The notes: a model not told the origin generated them from the letters alone. A stretch of DNA of 64,000 nucleotides from Nitrospira sp. (GCA_035968315.1 JAVYIN010000003.1:300766-364765), one strand, 5' to 3'. Shown: positions 7,461-19,910, counted from the first letter of the stretch. Program-made: numbers and translations.

Positions 7461-8897
7461 TTACTTTACTGCCTGTTTTGCGGATTTTCCCGCTTGCAGA
7501 TACTGATTGATCCCCGCGGCCATCTTGCGGCCTTCGGAGATCGCCCAGACAATGAGGGAGGCGCCGCGCTTGGTGTCGCCGCCGGCAAAAACCCCGTCGA
7601 GGTTGGTCATGAAGCCTTCGTCCACCGACACCGCGCCGCGCTGATCGTACTTCACGCCGAGGCTGTCGAGCAGGCCGTTCTTCACCGGACCGGTGAAGCC
7701 CATGGCGAGCAAGACAAGATCCGCATCCATCTCGAAGTCGCTGTTCGGAATTGGCGTGAACTTGCCGCCCTCGAACTTCACCTTGTTCCCATGCAGCTTG
7801 GTGACCTGGCCGTTGTGGCCGGTAAACTTAGTGGTCGAAATGCTCCACTGCCGGTCGCAGCCTTCTTCATGCGCATGCGAGGTCCGCAGCTGCATCGGCC
7901 AGAGCGGCCAGGGCGTTGAACTGGCGCGGGTTGGAGGCGGCTCCGGCAGCAATTCAAACTGATGCACTTCCGCGCAGCCTTGGCGATGGGCGGTGCCGAC
8001 GCAATCGGACCCGGTATCGCCGCCGCCGATCACGATCACCCGCTTGCCTTTGGCCACGATGGGCTCGTCCGTGATGGGAATGCCCGCCGTGCGCTTGTTC
8101 TGCTGGGTGAGATATTCCATCGCGAGGTGCACGCCCTTGAGCTCGCGCCCTGGGATCGGCAGCTCGCGCGCCTGCTCGGCGCCCATGGTTAAACCCACCG
8201 CATCGAACTGCTTGCGCAGTTGTTCGCCCGTGATGTCTTTCCCGATCGTGACGCCGGTCTTGAAGTCGACGCCTTCGGCCTTCATCTGCTCCAGCCGCCG
8301 GTCAATGACCCACTTTTCCATCTTGAAATCGGGAATGCCGTAGCGCAGCAAGCCGCCGATGCGATCGGCCTTCTCAAACACGGTGACACTATGTCCGGCG
8401 CGCGCCAGTTGCTGCGCGGCCGCTAACCCGGAGGGGCCGGACCCGACGATGGCCACGGTCTTGCCCGTCTTGACGACCGGCAAAATCGGCTCGACGTAGC
8501 CCTCGTTGAATCCCCGATCAATGATGTTCCATTCGATGATGCGGATCGACACCGGATCTTCATTGATGCCGAGGACGCAGGCGCCTTCGCAGGGAGCCGG
8601 ACAGAGCCGGCCGGTAAATTCGGGGAAGTTGTTCGTGGTATGGAGCGCCTTGAGCGCGTCTTTCCAGCGGCCACGGTAGACGAGATCGTTCCACTCGGGA
8701 ATCAGATTGACCACCGGGCAGCCGGTCGAGCCCTGGCAGAACGGCACACCGCAATCCATGCAACGGGCGCCCTGGACCTTGAGCTTGTCCTCGGGGATCG
8801 GCTCGTACATTTCCTTCCAATCGAGCACGCGCAACTCGACCGGTTTCCGCTTGGGGCCCTCGCGGGCATATTTCATGAAACCTTTTGGATCGCCCAT
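7461..8897 (-). CDS. gltD: Glutamate synthase small subunit (NADPH-dependent)
   Basis: A 478-residue beta subunit of glutamate synthase (GOGAT). It takes electrons from NADPH and passes them through FAD and iron-sulfur centres to the large subunit, which makes glutamate from glutamine and 2-oxoglutarate. The N-terminal Fe-S region is clear (CMDCGVPFCQ near residue 43 and CPAPCEGACVLG near 95), followed by an FAD-binding motif (VAIVGSGPSGLAAAQ near 148) and an NADPH-binding motif (VIVIGGGDTGSDC near 288). Length and order are normal. It starts 13 bases after gltB and shares its transcript. Confidence 0.97.
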   Translation of the reverse strand: MGDPKGFMKYAREGPKRKPVELRVLDWKEMYEPIPEDKLKVQGARCMDCGVPFCQGSTGCPVVNLIPEWNDLVYRGRWKDALKALHTTNNFPEFTGRLCPAPCEGACVLGINEDPVSIRIIEWNIIDRGFNEGYVEPILPVVKTGKTVAIVGSGPSGLAAAQQLARAGHSVTVFEKADRIGGLLRYGIPDFKMEKWVIDRRLEQMKAEGVDFKTGVTIGKDITGEQLRKQFDAVGLTMGAEQARELPIPGRELKGVHLAMEYLTQQNKRTAGIPITDEPIVAKGKRVIVIGGGDTGSDCVGTAHRQGCAEVHQFELLPEPPPTRASSTPWPLWPMQLRTSHAHEEGCDRQWSISTTKFTGHNGQVTKLHGNKVKFEGGKFTPIPNSDFEMDADLVLLAMGFTGPVKNGLLDSLGVKYDQRGAVSVDEGFMTNLDGVFAGGDTKRGASLIVWAISEGRKMAAGINQYLQAGKSAKQAVK

Positions 8898-8910
8898 TCC
8901 CTCTATCCTT

Positions 8911-11900
8911 CTACTTGCTCGCGGCGGCCTTCTTCTTCCGCTCTTCCAGTACGCGCTTGTAATCGACCGGCATCACCTTCACAAACTTCGGCAACAGGGC
9001 CTCCCACGAATCCAGGATGCGCTTGGCATTCCGGCTGCCGGTGACCATGAAGTGCGCAGTAATCATCTCATGCAGCAGCTTTTTATCGTCGGCGGCCGCC
9101 ACCTTCTCCAGCTCGACCATGCCGGTGTTGCAGCGCGCCGGGAACTTGCCCAATTCGTCGAGCACGAAGGCCACGCCGCCCGACATCCCGGCCGCAAAGT
9201 TGCGCCCGGTCCGTCCCAGCACGACGACGACGCCGCCGGTCATATATTCGCACCCGTGATCGCCGGTGCCTTCCACGACGGCCCGCACGCCGCTGTTCCG
9301 CACGGCAAACCGTTCACCGGCCATGCCGTAGAAATAGGCTTCGCCCTGCGTAGCGCCGTAGAGCGACGTGTTGCCGACCAGAATCGTCTCTTCCGGCACA
9401 TAGATCGCGTTCTTCGGAGGGAAGACGACGATTTTGCCACCGGAGAGCCCCTTGCCGATATAGTCGTTCGACTCGCCTTCGAGCGTCAGCGTGACGCCGC
9501 GCGCCAGAAATGCGCCGAAGGATTGGCCCGCCGATCCATTGAACTTGATGGAGATCGTGTCGTCCGGAAGCCCCTCCGAGCCATACTGCTTGGAGATCCG
9601 GCTCGACAACATCGTACCGACGGTCCGATTGACGTTGCGGATCGGCAAGTCGAGCGAGACCTTTTCGCGTCTGTCCAAGGCCGGCTTGCACAGCTCGATC
9701 AACTGGTTGTCCAACACCTCGGCGATGCCATGGTCCTGTTTCTGAACGCAATGACGCGGGACATCGGCACCGACGTCCGGCGCCTTCAGCAAGGGCGTGA
9801 GATCGAGGCCTTTGGCCTTCCAATGATCGATGGCCTGTTGCACTTTGAGCTTATCGACGCGGCCAACCATCTCATTGATGGTCCGGAACCCCAGCTTCGC
9901 CATGATGTGCCGCAACTCTTCGGCGACGAAGAAGAAGAAATTGACGATATGCTCCGGCTGTCCGCTGAACTTCTTGCGCAACTCGGGATCTTGCGTGGCG
10001 ATGCCGACCGGGCAGGTGTTCAGATGGCACTTGCGCATCATGATACAGCCTTCCACGATCAACGGCGCCGTGGCAAAGCCATATTCTTCCGCGCCGAGCA
10101 GCGTGGCAATGGCGACATCCCGCCCCGTCTTCAACTGGCCGTCGGTTTCGACACGGATACGGCCGCGCAGATCGTTCATCACGAGCGTCTGATGGGTTTC
10201 CGCCAGCCCCAGCTCCCAGGGCCCGCCGGCATACTTGATCGACGACAAGGGCGACGCGCCGGTTCCGCCGGAATCGCCGCTGATCAATACCTTGTCGGCA
10301 TGCGCTTTGGCCACGCCCGCGGCGACGGTCCCGACGCCCACTTCCGACACGAGCTTGACCGACACGGCGGCGTCCGGGTTGGCATTCTTCAAATCGAAAA
10401 TCAGCTGCGCCAAGTCTTCGATGGAATAAATGTCGTGATGCGGCGGCGGGGAAATCAACGCCACCCCGGGCGTGGAATGGCGGAACTTGGCGATGTTCTC
10501 ATCGACCTTGTGCCCCGGCAACTGGCCGCCTTCGCCCGGCTTCGCACCCTGCGCCATCTTGATCTGCAACTCTTTGGCGTTCGCCAGATAATGGCTGGTC
10601 ACGCCGAACCGGGCCGACGCCACCTGCTTGATGTAGCTGTTTTTGGAATCCCCGTTCGGCAGCGGCTTGAACCGCTCCGGATCTTCGCCGCCCTCGCCGG
10701 TGTTGCTCTTGGCGCCGAGGCGGTTCATCGCGACCGCCAGCGTTTCGTGGGCTTCCTTGCTGATGGAGCCGAACGACATGGCGCCGGTGGTAAAGCGCTT
10801 GACGATGTCCTTGGCCGGCTCCACCTCATCGAGGGGAATCGGCTCGGGCAGGAACTTGAAATCGAGCAGCCCGCGCAAATTGGAGCGCCGCTTGCTCTCG
10901 TCGTTGACGAGCTGCGAGAACTCCGCAAAGGTCTTGGGATCGTTGTTCCGCGTCGCGTGCTGCAGCTTATAGATCGTGTCCGGGTTCCAGTTGTGGTGCT
11001 CGCCCTGGATCCGGTAGTGAATTTCGCCGCCGAAATCGAGCTGTCTGATCGGCACCGGTTCGTAGGCCAGCTTATGCCGACGCAGCGTTTCCTCGCCGAT
11101 CTCCCGAATGCCGATCCCTTCGACGCGGGAGGGCGTCCCGGTAAAGTAGCGGCCGATCAATTCATGATTGAGCCCGATGGCCTCGAAAATCTGGGCACCG
11201 CAATACGACTGCACCGTGGAGATGCCCATCTTCGAGAAGACTTTGAGCAGGCCCTTATTGATCGCCTTGATGAATTTCCCTTCGGCGGTCTGCGCATCGA
11301 GCCCTTCCGGCAAATAGCCGTCGCGCTCCATGTCCACCAGCGACTCGAACACGAGGTACGGATTCACCGTCCCGGCGCCGTAGCCGATGAGGCAGGCGAA
11401 GTGGTGCACGTCGCGCGGCTCGCCGGTTTCCACGGTCAACCCGACTTCCGTCCTGGTGCATTCGCGGACCAGATGGTGGTGCACCGCCGCAATGCCGAGC
11501 AGGCTCGGGATCGGCGCCCACTCTTCGTTCACGCCCCGGTCGCTCAGGATCAGGAACTTGTAGCCCTCTTTAATGGCCTGTGAGGCCTGGCGGCAGAGAT
11601 CATCGACCGCGGCGCCCAATCCCTCCGGCCCTTCGGCCACGCGGAAGAGCATCTTCAACGTCTTGCTCTTGAAATGGGGATCGGCGATCTCGCGAATCTT
11701 TTGCAGATCGGCATTGGTCAGAATCGGCTGTTTCACACGGATGCGCCGGCAGGATTCCGGATGTTCATCCATCAGATTGGGCTTCGGCCCGATGCTCGTC
11801 GTCAGCGACATGACGAGTTCTTCGCGGATCGGATCGATCGGCGGATTCGTCACCTGCGCAAAGAGCTGCCGGAAATACTTGAACAGGAGCTGCGGCCGGT

Positions 11901-13428
11901 CTGACAGCACGGCCAGCGGCGTATCCGTGCCCATCGACGAGATCGCCTCTTCCCCGTTCACCACCATCGGCGTGAGCACCATCTTCAGCTCTTCGACCGT
12001 ATAGCCGAAGGCCTGCTGACGCTGGCGCGTCGTCGGATGGTCGGGCTGCGGCACGTTCAACGGTTCCGGCAATTCATCCAGCGAAATCCGGTACTGCGTG
12101 ACCCACGACCGATAGGGCTTGCGGCTGACAATCTCCGCCTTCACTTCTTCGTCGTCGATCAGGCGGCCCTGCACGGTATCGATCAGGAACATGCGGCCCG
12201 GCATGAGCCGGCCCTTCTGCCGGATCTTCTGTGTCTCGATCGGCAGCACCCCGGCTTCCGACGCCAGAATGACCAGGCCATCGGTGGTGACTTGATACCG
12301 GCAGGGACGCAGGCCGTTCCGGTCCAGCGTCGCGCCGATCAATTTGCCGTCTGTGAAGCAGACCGCCGCGGGGCCGTCCCAGGGCTCTTGCATTGCGGCG
12401 TGATATTCGTAGAACCCGCGCCGGTCAAGATCCATCTGCGGATTCGCCACCCAGGGCTCGGGAATGAGCATCATCATCGCGTGGGGGAGCGACCGGCCGC
12501 CCATGGTGAGAAACTCGACGGCATTATCCAAACAGGCCGAGTCGCTCTGCTGCTCATGGACGATGGGATAGAGCTTTTCGAGATCCTTGCCGAACAGATC
12601 GGAATTGAGCCGCCCCTGGCGGGCGCGCATCCAATTCACGTTGCCCTTGAGGGTATTGATCTCGCCGTTGTGGCAGATATAGCGATAGGGATGGGCCAGC
12701 GGCCAGGTCGGAAAGGTATTGGTGCTGAACCGCGAGTGGACCAGGGCCAGCGCGCTGGTCACGCTCGCGTCTTTGAGATCTTGATAGTACGCCGCCATCT
12801 GATGCGGCAGCAGCAATCCCTTGTAGACGATGGTGTTCGCCGACAGGCTGGGAATATAGAAATACTCGCGGCCCTGAATCGCGGACGCCCGCACGGCGTT
12901 CTCGACCCGCTTGCGGACCACGTACAGTTTCCGCTCGAACTGCGCGTCGTTGAGCACGTCGCGGGCGATAAAGATCTGCCGCATGAACGGCTCGGTGCTG
13001 CGCGCCACGTCGCCAATGGCATCGCTCTTCACCGGCACATCGCGCCAGCCCAACAGCCGCAACCCTTCTTCCGCAATCACCTTCGCAAACAGCTGTTCGC
13101 ACTGCTGCCGGCGGTCGGCCTGGGGCGGCAAGAACACCATGCCCACGCCATACTCGCCGGCGCCCGGCAACGACACGCCGGCATCGCCGGCCGCGCGCTT
13201 CAAAAAGTCGTGCGGCACCTGGAGCAGAATGCCCGCGCCGTCGCCGGTACAGGGGTCGCACCCCTGAGCCCCTCGGTGGGTCAGGTTTTCAAGGATCTGC
13301 AGCCCCTGCTGGACGATCGTATGGGATTTCTGGCCCTGAATATTGACGACAAAGCCCACCCCGCAGGAATCCTTTTCCTGATCGGGATCGTACAAGCCTT
13401 GTTTCGGGGGAAGTCCTGGAATCATCAT
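8911..13428 (-). CDS. gltB: Glutamate synthase large subunit
   Basis: A 1505-residue alpha subunit of GOGAT. The N-terminal type II glutamine amidotransferase domain carries the nucleophile Cys22 (EKDSCGVGF), exposed after removal of a short propeptide; ammonia is channelled to the FMN domain. The 3Fe-4S motif [11 protein letters not shown] is seen near residue 1140 and the C-terminal GXGXG domain follows. Together with gltD it is the main route of ammonium assimilation after glutamine synthetase. Length is typical. Upstream lies a decayed second copy of its own 5' end (13438-13516). Confidence 0.98.
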   Translation of the reverse strand: MMIPGLPPKQGLYDPDQEKDSCGVGFVVNIQGQKSHTIVQQGLQILENLTHRGAQGCDPCTGDGAGILLQVPHDFLKRAAGDAGVSLPGAGEYGVGMVFLPPQADRRQQCEQLFAKVIAEEGLRLLGWRDVPVKSDAIGDVARSTEPFMRQIFIARDVLNDAQFERKLYVVRKRVENAVRASAIQGREYFYIPSLSANTIVYKGLLLPHQMAAYYQDLKDASVTSALALVHSRFSTNTFPTWPLAHPYRYICHNGEINTLKGNVNWMRARQGRLNSDLFGKDLEKLYPIVHEQQSDSACLDNAVEFLTMGGRSLPHAMMMLIPEPWVANPQMDLDRRGFYEYHAAMQEPWDGPAAVCFTDGKLIGATLDRNGLRPCRYQVTTDGLVILASEAGVLPIETQKIRQKGRLMPGRMFLIDTVQGRLIDDEEVKAEIVSRKPYRSWVTQYRISLDELPEPLNVPQPDHPTTRQRQQAFGYTVEELKMVLTPMVVNGEEAISSMGTDTPLAVLSDRPQLLFKYFRQLFAQVTNPPIDPIREELVMSLTTSIGPKPNLMDEHPESCRRIRVKQPILTNADLQKIREIADPHFKSKTLKMLFRVAEGPEGLGAAVDDLCRQASQAIKEGYKFLILSDRGVNEEWAPIPSLLGIAAVHHHLVRECTRTEVGLTVETGEPRDVHHFACLIGYGAGTVNPYLVFESLVDMERDGYLPEGLDAQTAEGKFIKAINKGLLKVFSKMGISTVQSYCGAQIFEAIGLNHELIGRYFTGTPSRVEGIGIREIGEETLRRHKLAYEPVPIRQLDFGGEIHYRIQGEHHNWNPDTIYKLQHATRNNDPKTFAEFSQLVNDESKRRSNLRGLLDFKFLPEPIPLDEVEPAKDIVKRFTTGAMSFGSISKEAHETLAVAMNRLGAKSNTGEGGEDPERFKPLPNGDSKNSYIKQVASARFGVTSHYLANAKELQIKMAQGAKPGEGGQLPGHKVDENIAKFRHSTPGVALISPPPHHDIYSIEDLAQLIFDLKNANPDAAVSVKLVSEVGVGTVAAGVAKAHADKVLISGDSGGTGASPLSSIKYAGGPWELGLAETHQTLVMNDLRGRIRVETDGQLKTGRDVAIATLLGAEEYGFATAPLIVEGCIMMRKCHLNTCPVGIATQDPELRKKFSGQPEHIVNFFFFVAEELRHIMAKLGFRTINEMVGRVDKLKVQQAIDHWKAKGLDLTPLLKAPDVGADVPRHCVQKQDHGIAEVLDNQLIELCKPALDRREKVSLDLPIRNVNRTVGTMLSSRISKQYGSEGLPDDTISIKFNGSAGQSFGAFLARGVTLTLEGESNDYIGKGLSGGKIVVFPPKNAIYVPEETILVGNTSLYGATQGEAYFYGMAGERFAVRNSGVRAVVEGTGDHGCEYMTGGVVVVLGRTGRNFAAGMSGGVAFVLDELGKFPARCNTGMVELEKVAAADDKKLLHEMITAHFMVTGSRNAKRILDSWEALLPKFVKVMPVDYKRVLEERKKKAAASK

Positions 13429-13437
13429 CTCGTCATC

Positions 13438-13516
13438 TCACCATGGCACACAGGAATTCATTTCATGCACAGGGTCATAAAGGCCTTGCTTCGGGGAAGC
13501 CCGGGATCAGCATCAT
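13438..13516 (-). pseudogene. Relic of a second gltB 5' end
   Basis: Offset by 88 bases from the real gltB start there is another ATGATG followed by MLIPGFP and, after a one-base deletion, [15 protein letters not shown], then VPW and a stop. GltB begins [15 protein letters not shown] and continues DQEKDSC, so residues around the catalytic Cys are matched. Several codons differ only at silent positions (for example CTT TAT GAC CCT against TTG TAC GAT CCC), which suggests that the copy diverged as a functional protein before it decayed. The similarity also extends a little upstream of the start codons. Confidence 0.65.
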
Positions 13517-13786
13517 TCAATCTCGTTATCTAGCAAGGCAGGTGACTGCGTCGCGGTCTGGGGCCACTCGTGCGAGGAGGCAGAAACGCGATATCTTGTT
13601 GTTTTCTTGACGATCTCCTACAGCGTTCTCTCGTGCGCCACCTTACTGGATGGGTTGCGGCCCTGTCAAGATTCTCCCGTGCCAGAAAATGGTCTTATTC
13701 CACCGGCCCCGCAAGGACTCCCGGACCATGAATCGGGCCGGCCGTTTGCTTGACTTTGTTTCCCCCGCTGCCCTACCATCCGCCGC
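13517..13786. other. Divergent promoter region of gltB and the prenyl synthase
   Basis: Together with the relic this makes up the 358-base gap. No gene is supported. A -35/-10 pair for the + strand gene is seen at 13750-13779. Confidence 0.4.
13750..13779 (+). promoter_or_regulatory. Possible sigma-70 promoter of the prenyl synthase
   Basis: TTGACT (13750-13755) and TACCAT (13774-13779) are separated by 18 bases. Transcription would begin at or very near ATG 13787, implying a leaderless message or use of the second ATG at 13823. Confidence 0.35.
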
Positions 13787-14791
13787 ATGCCACAGGGACC
13801 AGCCATCTCGACCATCAGCAGCATGGCGGACGTCTGGGACGCGTACCGCGACGAGATCGACGGCGTCGAGCAGCAAGTCCGAAAAAATCTCGATTCCAGC
13901 GTCACCCTCGTCAACACGGTTGCGGCTCACATCCTCAGCAGCGGCGGCAAACGCGTCCGCCCGCTTCTGCTGCTCCTCAGCGCCAGAGCCTGCGGCTACA
14001 TCGGCCGCGAACACCATCAGCTCGGCAGCCTCGTTGAATTCATCCATACCGCTACCCTGCTGCACGACGACGTGGTGGACGACGCCGATATCCGGCGCGG
14101 ACGGCAAACGGCCAGAAAAGTCTGGGGCAATCAGATCAGCATCCTCGTCGGCGATTATCTCTACTCCAAAGCCATGGCCCAGGTGGTCGAGTTTCGCAGC
14201 CAGGGCATCAACGAGGTCCTGGCCGAAGCCTGCACCAAGATGGCGGAAGGGGAAGTCCTGCAGCTCTACCATAACGGCAACCCGTCGATGCCGGAATCCG
14301 ATTACATCAAGATCGTCGAACATAAAACCGCCGGGCTGATGGCCGCGGCCTGCCGCATGGGCGCCATCCTCGCCGAGGCCTCCGAAGACAAACAGACCGC
14401 GCTCTTCCGGTTCGGGCAATATATCGGGATCGCGTTTCAAGTGGCGGACGACACCCTCGACTACAACGCCGACGGAGAACGGCTGGGAAAAACCCTCGGC
14501 CAGGATTTGCGGCAAGGCAAGGCGACCTTGCCCCTGCTTCACCTGCTCGCGCACTGCAGCGAACAGGACCGGACCATGATCAAGGATCGGATGGAGACCC
14601 GCACCCTCACCGAGGGGGACCTGGCTCGCATCCTCGCGTTAATGCACGACCATGGATCACTGACCTATGCCATGGAGCGGGCGAGAACCTACATTGCCGC
14701 GGCCAAGCACGAACTTGAAGCGTTTGAGGACTCCACGGCGCGCCGGGCCCTGGCCGTCGCCGCCGATTACATGATCACCCGCGACCGGTAA
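13787..14791 (+). CDS. ispB: Polyprenyl diphosphate synthase
   Basis: A 334-residue trans-prenyltransferase that elongates allylic diphosphates with isopentenyl diphosphate, probably to the quinone side chain. Both Asp-rich motifs are present: LLHDDVVDDADIRRG near residue 90 and FQVADDTLDYNAD near 220; GGKRVRPLLLLLSARA near 53 is the IPP-binding region. Length fits the octaprenyl or solanesyl synthases, but chain length cannot be read here, so the symbol is tentative. The start is either 13787 or the ATG at 13823; neither has a strong ribosome site. Confidence 0.88.
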   Translation: MPQGPAISTISSMADVWDAYRDEIDGVEQQVRKNLDSSVTLVNTVAAHILSSGGKRVRPLLLLLSARACGYIGREHHQLGSLVEFIHTATLLHDDVVDDADIRRGRQTARKVWGNQISILVGDYLYSKAMAQVVEFRSQGINEVLAEACTKMAEGEVLQLYHNGNPSMPESDYIKIVEHKTAGLMAAACRMGAILAEASEDKQTALFRFGQYIGIAFQVADDTLDYNADGERLGKTLGQDLRQGKATLPLLHLLAHCSEQDRTMIKDRMETRTLTEGDLARILALMHDHGSLTYAMERARTYIAAAKHELEAFEDSTARRALAVAADYMITRDR

Positions 14792-14921
14792 CCGCCCTCC
14801 GCTCACTCTTGTCGCCACCCGTGTCCGGTGAGAAGAGCGGCACTGAGCCGGGAAGGGGCGGAGATCATTCCGGTCTCGTATCTTTTACTCATACCATCAC
14901 ACACTGGAGCACGAAACCATC

Positions 14922-16243
<1,322 letters not shown>

Positions 16244-16244
<1 letters not shown>

Positions 16245-16330
16245 CGGCGAGAGGCCAGCGGCACGGGGCGGGAAAGCCGGCCAACGTCGAATCTCCCCCC
16301 CTTGCCCAGCACCTCGCGCCCCTCGCCTCG
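16244..16330. repeat. Intergenic GC-rich repeat, family copy 1
   Basis: Contains GCGGCGAGAGGCC (16244-16256), identical to 27724-27736, and GGCACGGGGC (16260-16269), identical to 30473-30482, followed by a CTCGC-rich half near 16310-16330. Together with the copies near 27724 and 30473 it forms a small family of degenerate palindromic intergenic elements. Confidence 0.5.
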
Positions 16331-16340
16331 CAAACGCGTT

Positions 16341-17741
16341 ATGAAAGCCAAGATCCTCATCGTCGATGACGATCCGGACATCGTCACGGTCTTGGAAGAC
16401 CGCCTTCAGGCGTCAGGCTATCATCCGCTCGTCGCCCGCGACGGCCAGCAGGCTCTCGATCAGATCGAACAAGACGCGCCACACCTCGTGCTCCTTGATC
16501 TCGACATGCCGAAACTCACCGGCATCGAGGTGCTCAAACGGCTCTCACAGATCAAACAGGTCGAGGACCTGCCAGTCATCGTGATGACCGCGCATGGCTC
16601 GGTCAACGCCGCGGTCGAGGCGATGAAAGAAGGCGCCTACGACTTCCTCACCAAGCCGCTCGACAAAGACCACCTGCTGATCGTCATCCGGAAAGCGCTC
16701 GAGCGCGACTCCCTCAAGCGCCAGGTGGCCTATCTTCGATCGGAAGTGGACGGCCGCTACGCCAAAATCATCGGCCAGAGCACCTCCGTCCGGTCGGTCG
16801 TCGAAGCGGCGCAGCGCGCCGCGCGATCCGACGCCAGCGTGCTGCTGCTGGGAGAAAGCGGAACCGGCAAGGAACTGTTCGCCCGCTCCATCCATCAATG
16901 GAGCCATCGCCATGCGATGCCCCTGGTGGTCATCAACTGCGTCGCGCTGACAGAAACCCTGCTGGAGAATGAGCTGTTCGGCCACGAACGCGGCGCCTTC
17001 ACGGGCGCCGACCGGCAACAGAAGGGCAAGCTGGAAATGGCGGACGGCGGCACGGTCTTCCTCGATGAGATCGGGGACATGCCGCTTCCGCTTCAGGCGA
17101 AGCTCTTGCGCGTGCTTCAAGACCGCGAGTTTCAGCGGGTCGGCGGCACGAAAACCGTCTCGATCAATATCCGCATCATTGCCGCGACGAACAAGGATCT
17201 CCGGCAGGCCGTCAAGACCGGGCAATTCCGCGAGGATCTCTATTTCCGGCTCAACGTCATTACCCTCACGCTCCCGCCGCTCAGGGAACGGCGGAGCGAC
17301 ATCCCGGCCCTCGCCCAATTTTTCCTTGAGCGGCACGCCAGGGAGGCCAAACGGCCCGCCATCGCCTTGAGCCCGACCTCCATGGACGCCCTGACGCGGC
17401 ACCCCTGGCCCGGCAACATCCGCGAACTGGACAACGTCATTGCCCGGGCGGTCGTCCTGAGTCCAACCGACACCATCGAGCCCGAGGTCATCGCCCTGGC
17501 GCCGGAAGACGCCCACCTCTGCGGGACACACGAAGAGGCCCTGCCCTATCTGGATTTGCCCTACCACGAATCGATGGACGAACATAGCCGCCACATCATT
17601 GCGCGCGCGATCGAAAAGGCCGAGGGGAATCAAACGAGAGCGGCGGAATACCTCAAGCTGCAGCGCACCTACCTGGCCCGGCTTCTCAAGCAACAGCGCG
17701 ACCGGCAGGACGAAAAAGCCGAGAGCGAACCGGAATCCTGA
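16341..17741 (+). CDS. NtrC-family sigma-54 response regulator
   Basis: A 466-residue activator of sigma-54 promoters. The receiver domain (1-120) has the acidic pair in VDDDPD and phospho-acceptor in [11 protein letters not shown]. The AAA+ domain (about 140-370) has Walker A GESGTGKE, the sigma-54 contact loop GAFTGA, and [10 protein letters not shown]. The C-terminus is a Fis-type helix-turn-helix ([20 protein letters not shown]). The start at 16341 is the usual [11 protein letters not shown]. No cognate kinase is adjacent, so it is an orphan regulator here. It converges on the murU-like gene 14 bases away. Confidence 0.93.
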   Translation: MKAKILIVDDDPDIVTVLEDRLQASGYHPLVARDGQQALDQIEQDAPHLVLLDLDMPKLTGIEVLKRLSQIKQVEDLPVIVMTAHGSVNAAVEAMKEGAYDFLTKPLDKDHLLIVIRKALERDSLKRQVAYLRSEVDGRYAKIIGQSTSVRSVVEAAQRAARSDASVLLLGESGTGKELFARSIHQWSHRHAMPLVVINCVALTETLLENELFGHERGAFTGADRQQKGKLEMADGGTVFLDEIGDMPLPLQAKLLRVLQDREFQRVGGTKTVSINIRIIAATNKDLRQAVKTGQFREDLYFRLNVITLTLPPLRERRSDIPALAQFFLERHAREAKRPAIALSPTSMDALTRHPWPGNIRELDNVIARAVVLSPTDTIEPEVIALAPEDAHLCGTHEEALPYLDLPYHESMDEHSRHIIARAIEKAEGNQTRAAEYLKLQRTYLARLLKQQRDRQDEKAESEPES

Positions 17742-17755
17742 ACCTGGGGGGAAAC

Positions 17756-18499
17756 TCAGCTTGGCACGGCCTGCCGGTCTTCGATGCGAATGCGTCCGTC
17801 CATGACGTCCCGCTCCGCCTGCGCATAGCGCTCAGGCGTGCCGACGTCGGACCAGTACCCGGTCAGATCATAGCCCAGCACCGTTTCGCCCCGCATAATC
17901 GCCGCCACATAGGGATCGATGATCGAGGAGATCACTCCCTTCGGCACGCCCCGAAGCAGCCGCGGGTGCAAAATGTGAATCCCGGCAAACATGCGCGGCT
18001 TGGTCGGGACAGGATCCGGCACACCCTTGCCGGTAATCCGCACGATGCGATCCTCGTCCCCCACTTCGACCAGCCCCCACCGTTTCGCATCCGGATCTTC
18101 ACGCACCACCAAGGTAGCCACGGCATGGCGCTCCCGATGAAAGGCGCACAGGGCGCTCAGATCCAGATCAAAGAGGGTGTCTCCGTTCAGCACCAGCACG
18201 GCCTCGTTCGCAAAATAGCCTTCGGCCTGCTTGATCCCGCCGCCGGTTCCAAGAATGACCGGTTCACGCGAATAGATCAGCCGCAACCCGAAGGCCGATC
18301 CGTTGCCAAGCGCCTGTTCGATCATCGGCCCGAGATGATGCAGATTGATGATGACATCATGAAACCCGTGCCGTTTGAGCAACAGCAGATTCCAGACGAT
18401 GAGCGGGATTCCACCGACAGGCAGCAATGGCTTGGGAATCGTATTGGTCAATGGCCTGAGACGGGTCCCAAGACCCGCCGCGAGAATCATGGCTTTCAT
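17756..18499 (-). CDS. murU: Sugar-1-phosphate nucleotidyltransferase, MurU-like
   Basis: A 247-residue nucleotidyltransferase with the signature MILAAGLGTRLRPLT at the N-terminus, LGTGGGIKQA near residue 92 and the metal-binding VLNGDTLFDLD near 105. Proteins of this size next to an AmgK-like kinase are MurU: they turn N-acetylmuramate 1-phosphate into UDP-MurNAc during peptidoglycan recycling, bypassing de novo synthesis. A mannose-1-phosphate guanylyltransferase role is the alternative. The start at 18499 (MKAMILAAG) is the family start. The amgK-like gene lies upstream on the same strand. Confidence 0.78.
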   Translation of the reverse strand: MKAMILAAGLGTRLRPLTNTIPKPLLPVGGIPLIVWNLLLLKRHGFHDVIINLHHLGPMIEQALGNGSAFGLRLIYSREPVILGTGGGIKQAEGYFANEAVLVLNGDTLFDLDLSALCAFHRERHAVATLVVREDPDAKRWGLVEVGDEDRIVRITGKGVPDPVPTKPRMFAGIHILHPRLLRGVPKGVISSIIDPYVAAIMRGETVLGYDLTGYWSDVGTPERYAQAERDVMDGRIRIEDRQAVPS

Positions 18500-18608
18500 A
18501 TAATTTCGGCGCAGGCATGCGGCGCGGGGCACGGGACAAGAAGCGGGGCTATATTTCCCATGATAACTCTACTCCCTCGCCTCTGGCCACTCACCTCTAG
18601 CCCGCCCA

Positions 18609-19712
18609 TCACTGCAATTCAGGCACATACGGGGTGAGGTGCTTGCGCAGAATGGCCAGTTCGGGGTACCGCTGCAAATTGCGTTTCACATAACTCAACA
18701 CACGGGGAATATCGGCGAGAAATTTCGGATTCCCTTTCACCCGATCGATATAGACGAAACGGCCAGCCGCTTTCAGATTCCGCTGAATGCTGGTCAGATC
18801 GAAGAGCCGCCGAAACGCATCGCGATTCGTCCAGACATGCCGGTGTTCCGCGAGCCGGTCCAGATAGTACTCGACCAAATGATCGACCAAGGCTTCGTCC
18901 AGCTGGATATAGGCATCGCGCAGCAGGGAGGCCAGATCGTACGTCGCCGGGCCCAGCAGGGCATCCTGAAAGTCGATCACGCCAAGACGCAACCCATCGA
19001 CCATCAAATTGCGGGAATGAAAATCCCGATGGGTAAAAACCTGCGGCTGGCCGGCCAGCAGATCGGCCAGCTTCCCGAATTCCTGGCGGATCGCCGCCTC
19101 GTCTCCCGCCGGGATCGGCTGATCCCGCCGCGCCGCAATCCCGTATTCGAGAAAGTGTTCGAACTCCCACATCAGCAGCGGCGCATCGAAGCTCCGGTGG
19201 AATGCCAGACAGCCCGGATCGGCCGGAGCCGTGGCCTTCACCTGCATCTGCACCAGCACATTGATGGCTTGTTTGTATCGGGACTCCACCGTCGGCCCGT
19301 CGGCCTCCCGCACGGCCTCGGCCAGCGTCAGATCGCCAAAGTCCTCAAGGTAGAGCAGCCCCGCCGCCTGATCGTAGACATGCAGCCGGGGCACCGACAC
19401 GCCCGCCTTCGCCAGATGCGACAAAATATTCAGAAACGGCAGCTCGGTGATCTGGTGGGCGGCGCCGCTGACGGCCTCCTCCGACTGTTTGAACCCCTCC
19501 GGCTCCGCCAGCTGCATGAGGATGAGGGAATGCGGCGGGCCGCCCGTCAGCACCGCGCGGAAGTAGCGGCGATTGGAGGCATCGCCGGCCAAGGGCTGTA
19601 ATTCACCAAGGGCAAGGCCCGGCGCGAATCGAGACTCGATCGTCTGCGCCACGAGCGCCCGGTCGGGAAACGCAAGGGGCCCTCTGGGAGCCGCCGGATG
19701 AATCGTTGTCAT
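18609..19712 (-). CDS. amgK: Aminoglycoside phosphotransferase-like sugar kinase, AmgK-like
   Basis: A 367-residue APH-fold kinase. The catalytic loop THRDFHSRNLMVD (near residue 232) and the metal-binding VIDFQDALLGPATYDLASLL (near 248) match AmgK, the anomeric kinase of N-acetylmuramate and N-acetylglucosamine, rather than antibiotic resistance enzymes. With the MurU-like gene downstream (109 bases apart) it would form the recycling route MurNAc to MurNAc-1-P to UDP-MurNAc. A TATAGT -10-like element lies about 50 bases upstream of the start. Function is inferred from family and pairing. Confidence 0.78.
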   Translation of the reverse strand: MTTIHPAAPRGPLAFPDRALVAQTIESRFAPGLALGELQPLAGDASNRRYFRAVLTGGPPHSLILMQLAEPEGFKQSEEAVSGAAHQITELPFLNILSHLAKAGVSVPRLHVYDQAAGLLYLEDFGDLTLAEAVREADGPTVESRYKQAINVLVQMQVKATAPADPGCLAFHRSFDAPLLMWEFEHFLEYGIAARRDQPIPAGDEAAIRQEFGKLADLLAGQPQVFTHRDFHSRNLMVDGLRLGVIDFQDALLGPATYDLASLLRDAYIQLDEALVDHLVEYYLDRLAEHRHVWTNRDAFRRLFDLTSIQRNLKAAGRFVYIDRVKGNPKFLADIPRVLSYVKRNLQRYPELAILRKHLTPYVPELQ

Positions 19713-19910
19713 ACGTAGTTACTTATCACTAGGTTGTTCATCGTGCTCAAAAGCGGCCACACTATACAGGAAGCGGGCACGAAAAGAAAGGATTTCAAAT
19801 AATAGACCGGCCCTATTGAAACCATTACAGCCATGCCGGACGGACGCAGGACCGCTTCCTCCGCGCAGCAAGAGGCCCGCATCCCCTCAGGCCCACAGCA
19901 TCGACGAATT

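Noticed and set aside
8707..11583. Long open frame opposite gltB
   Set aside because: It mirrors the gltB codon pattern, has no family motif, no ribosome site and lies wholly inside a conserved gene.
18609..19712. Annotation as an aminoglycoside resistance kinase
   Set aside because: The catalytic loop and the MurU-like neighbour fit a cell-wall sugar kinase better.
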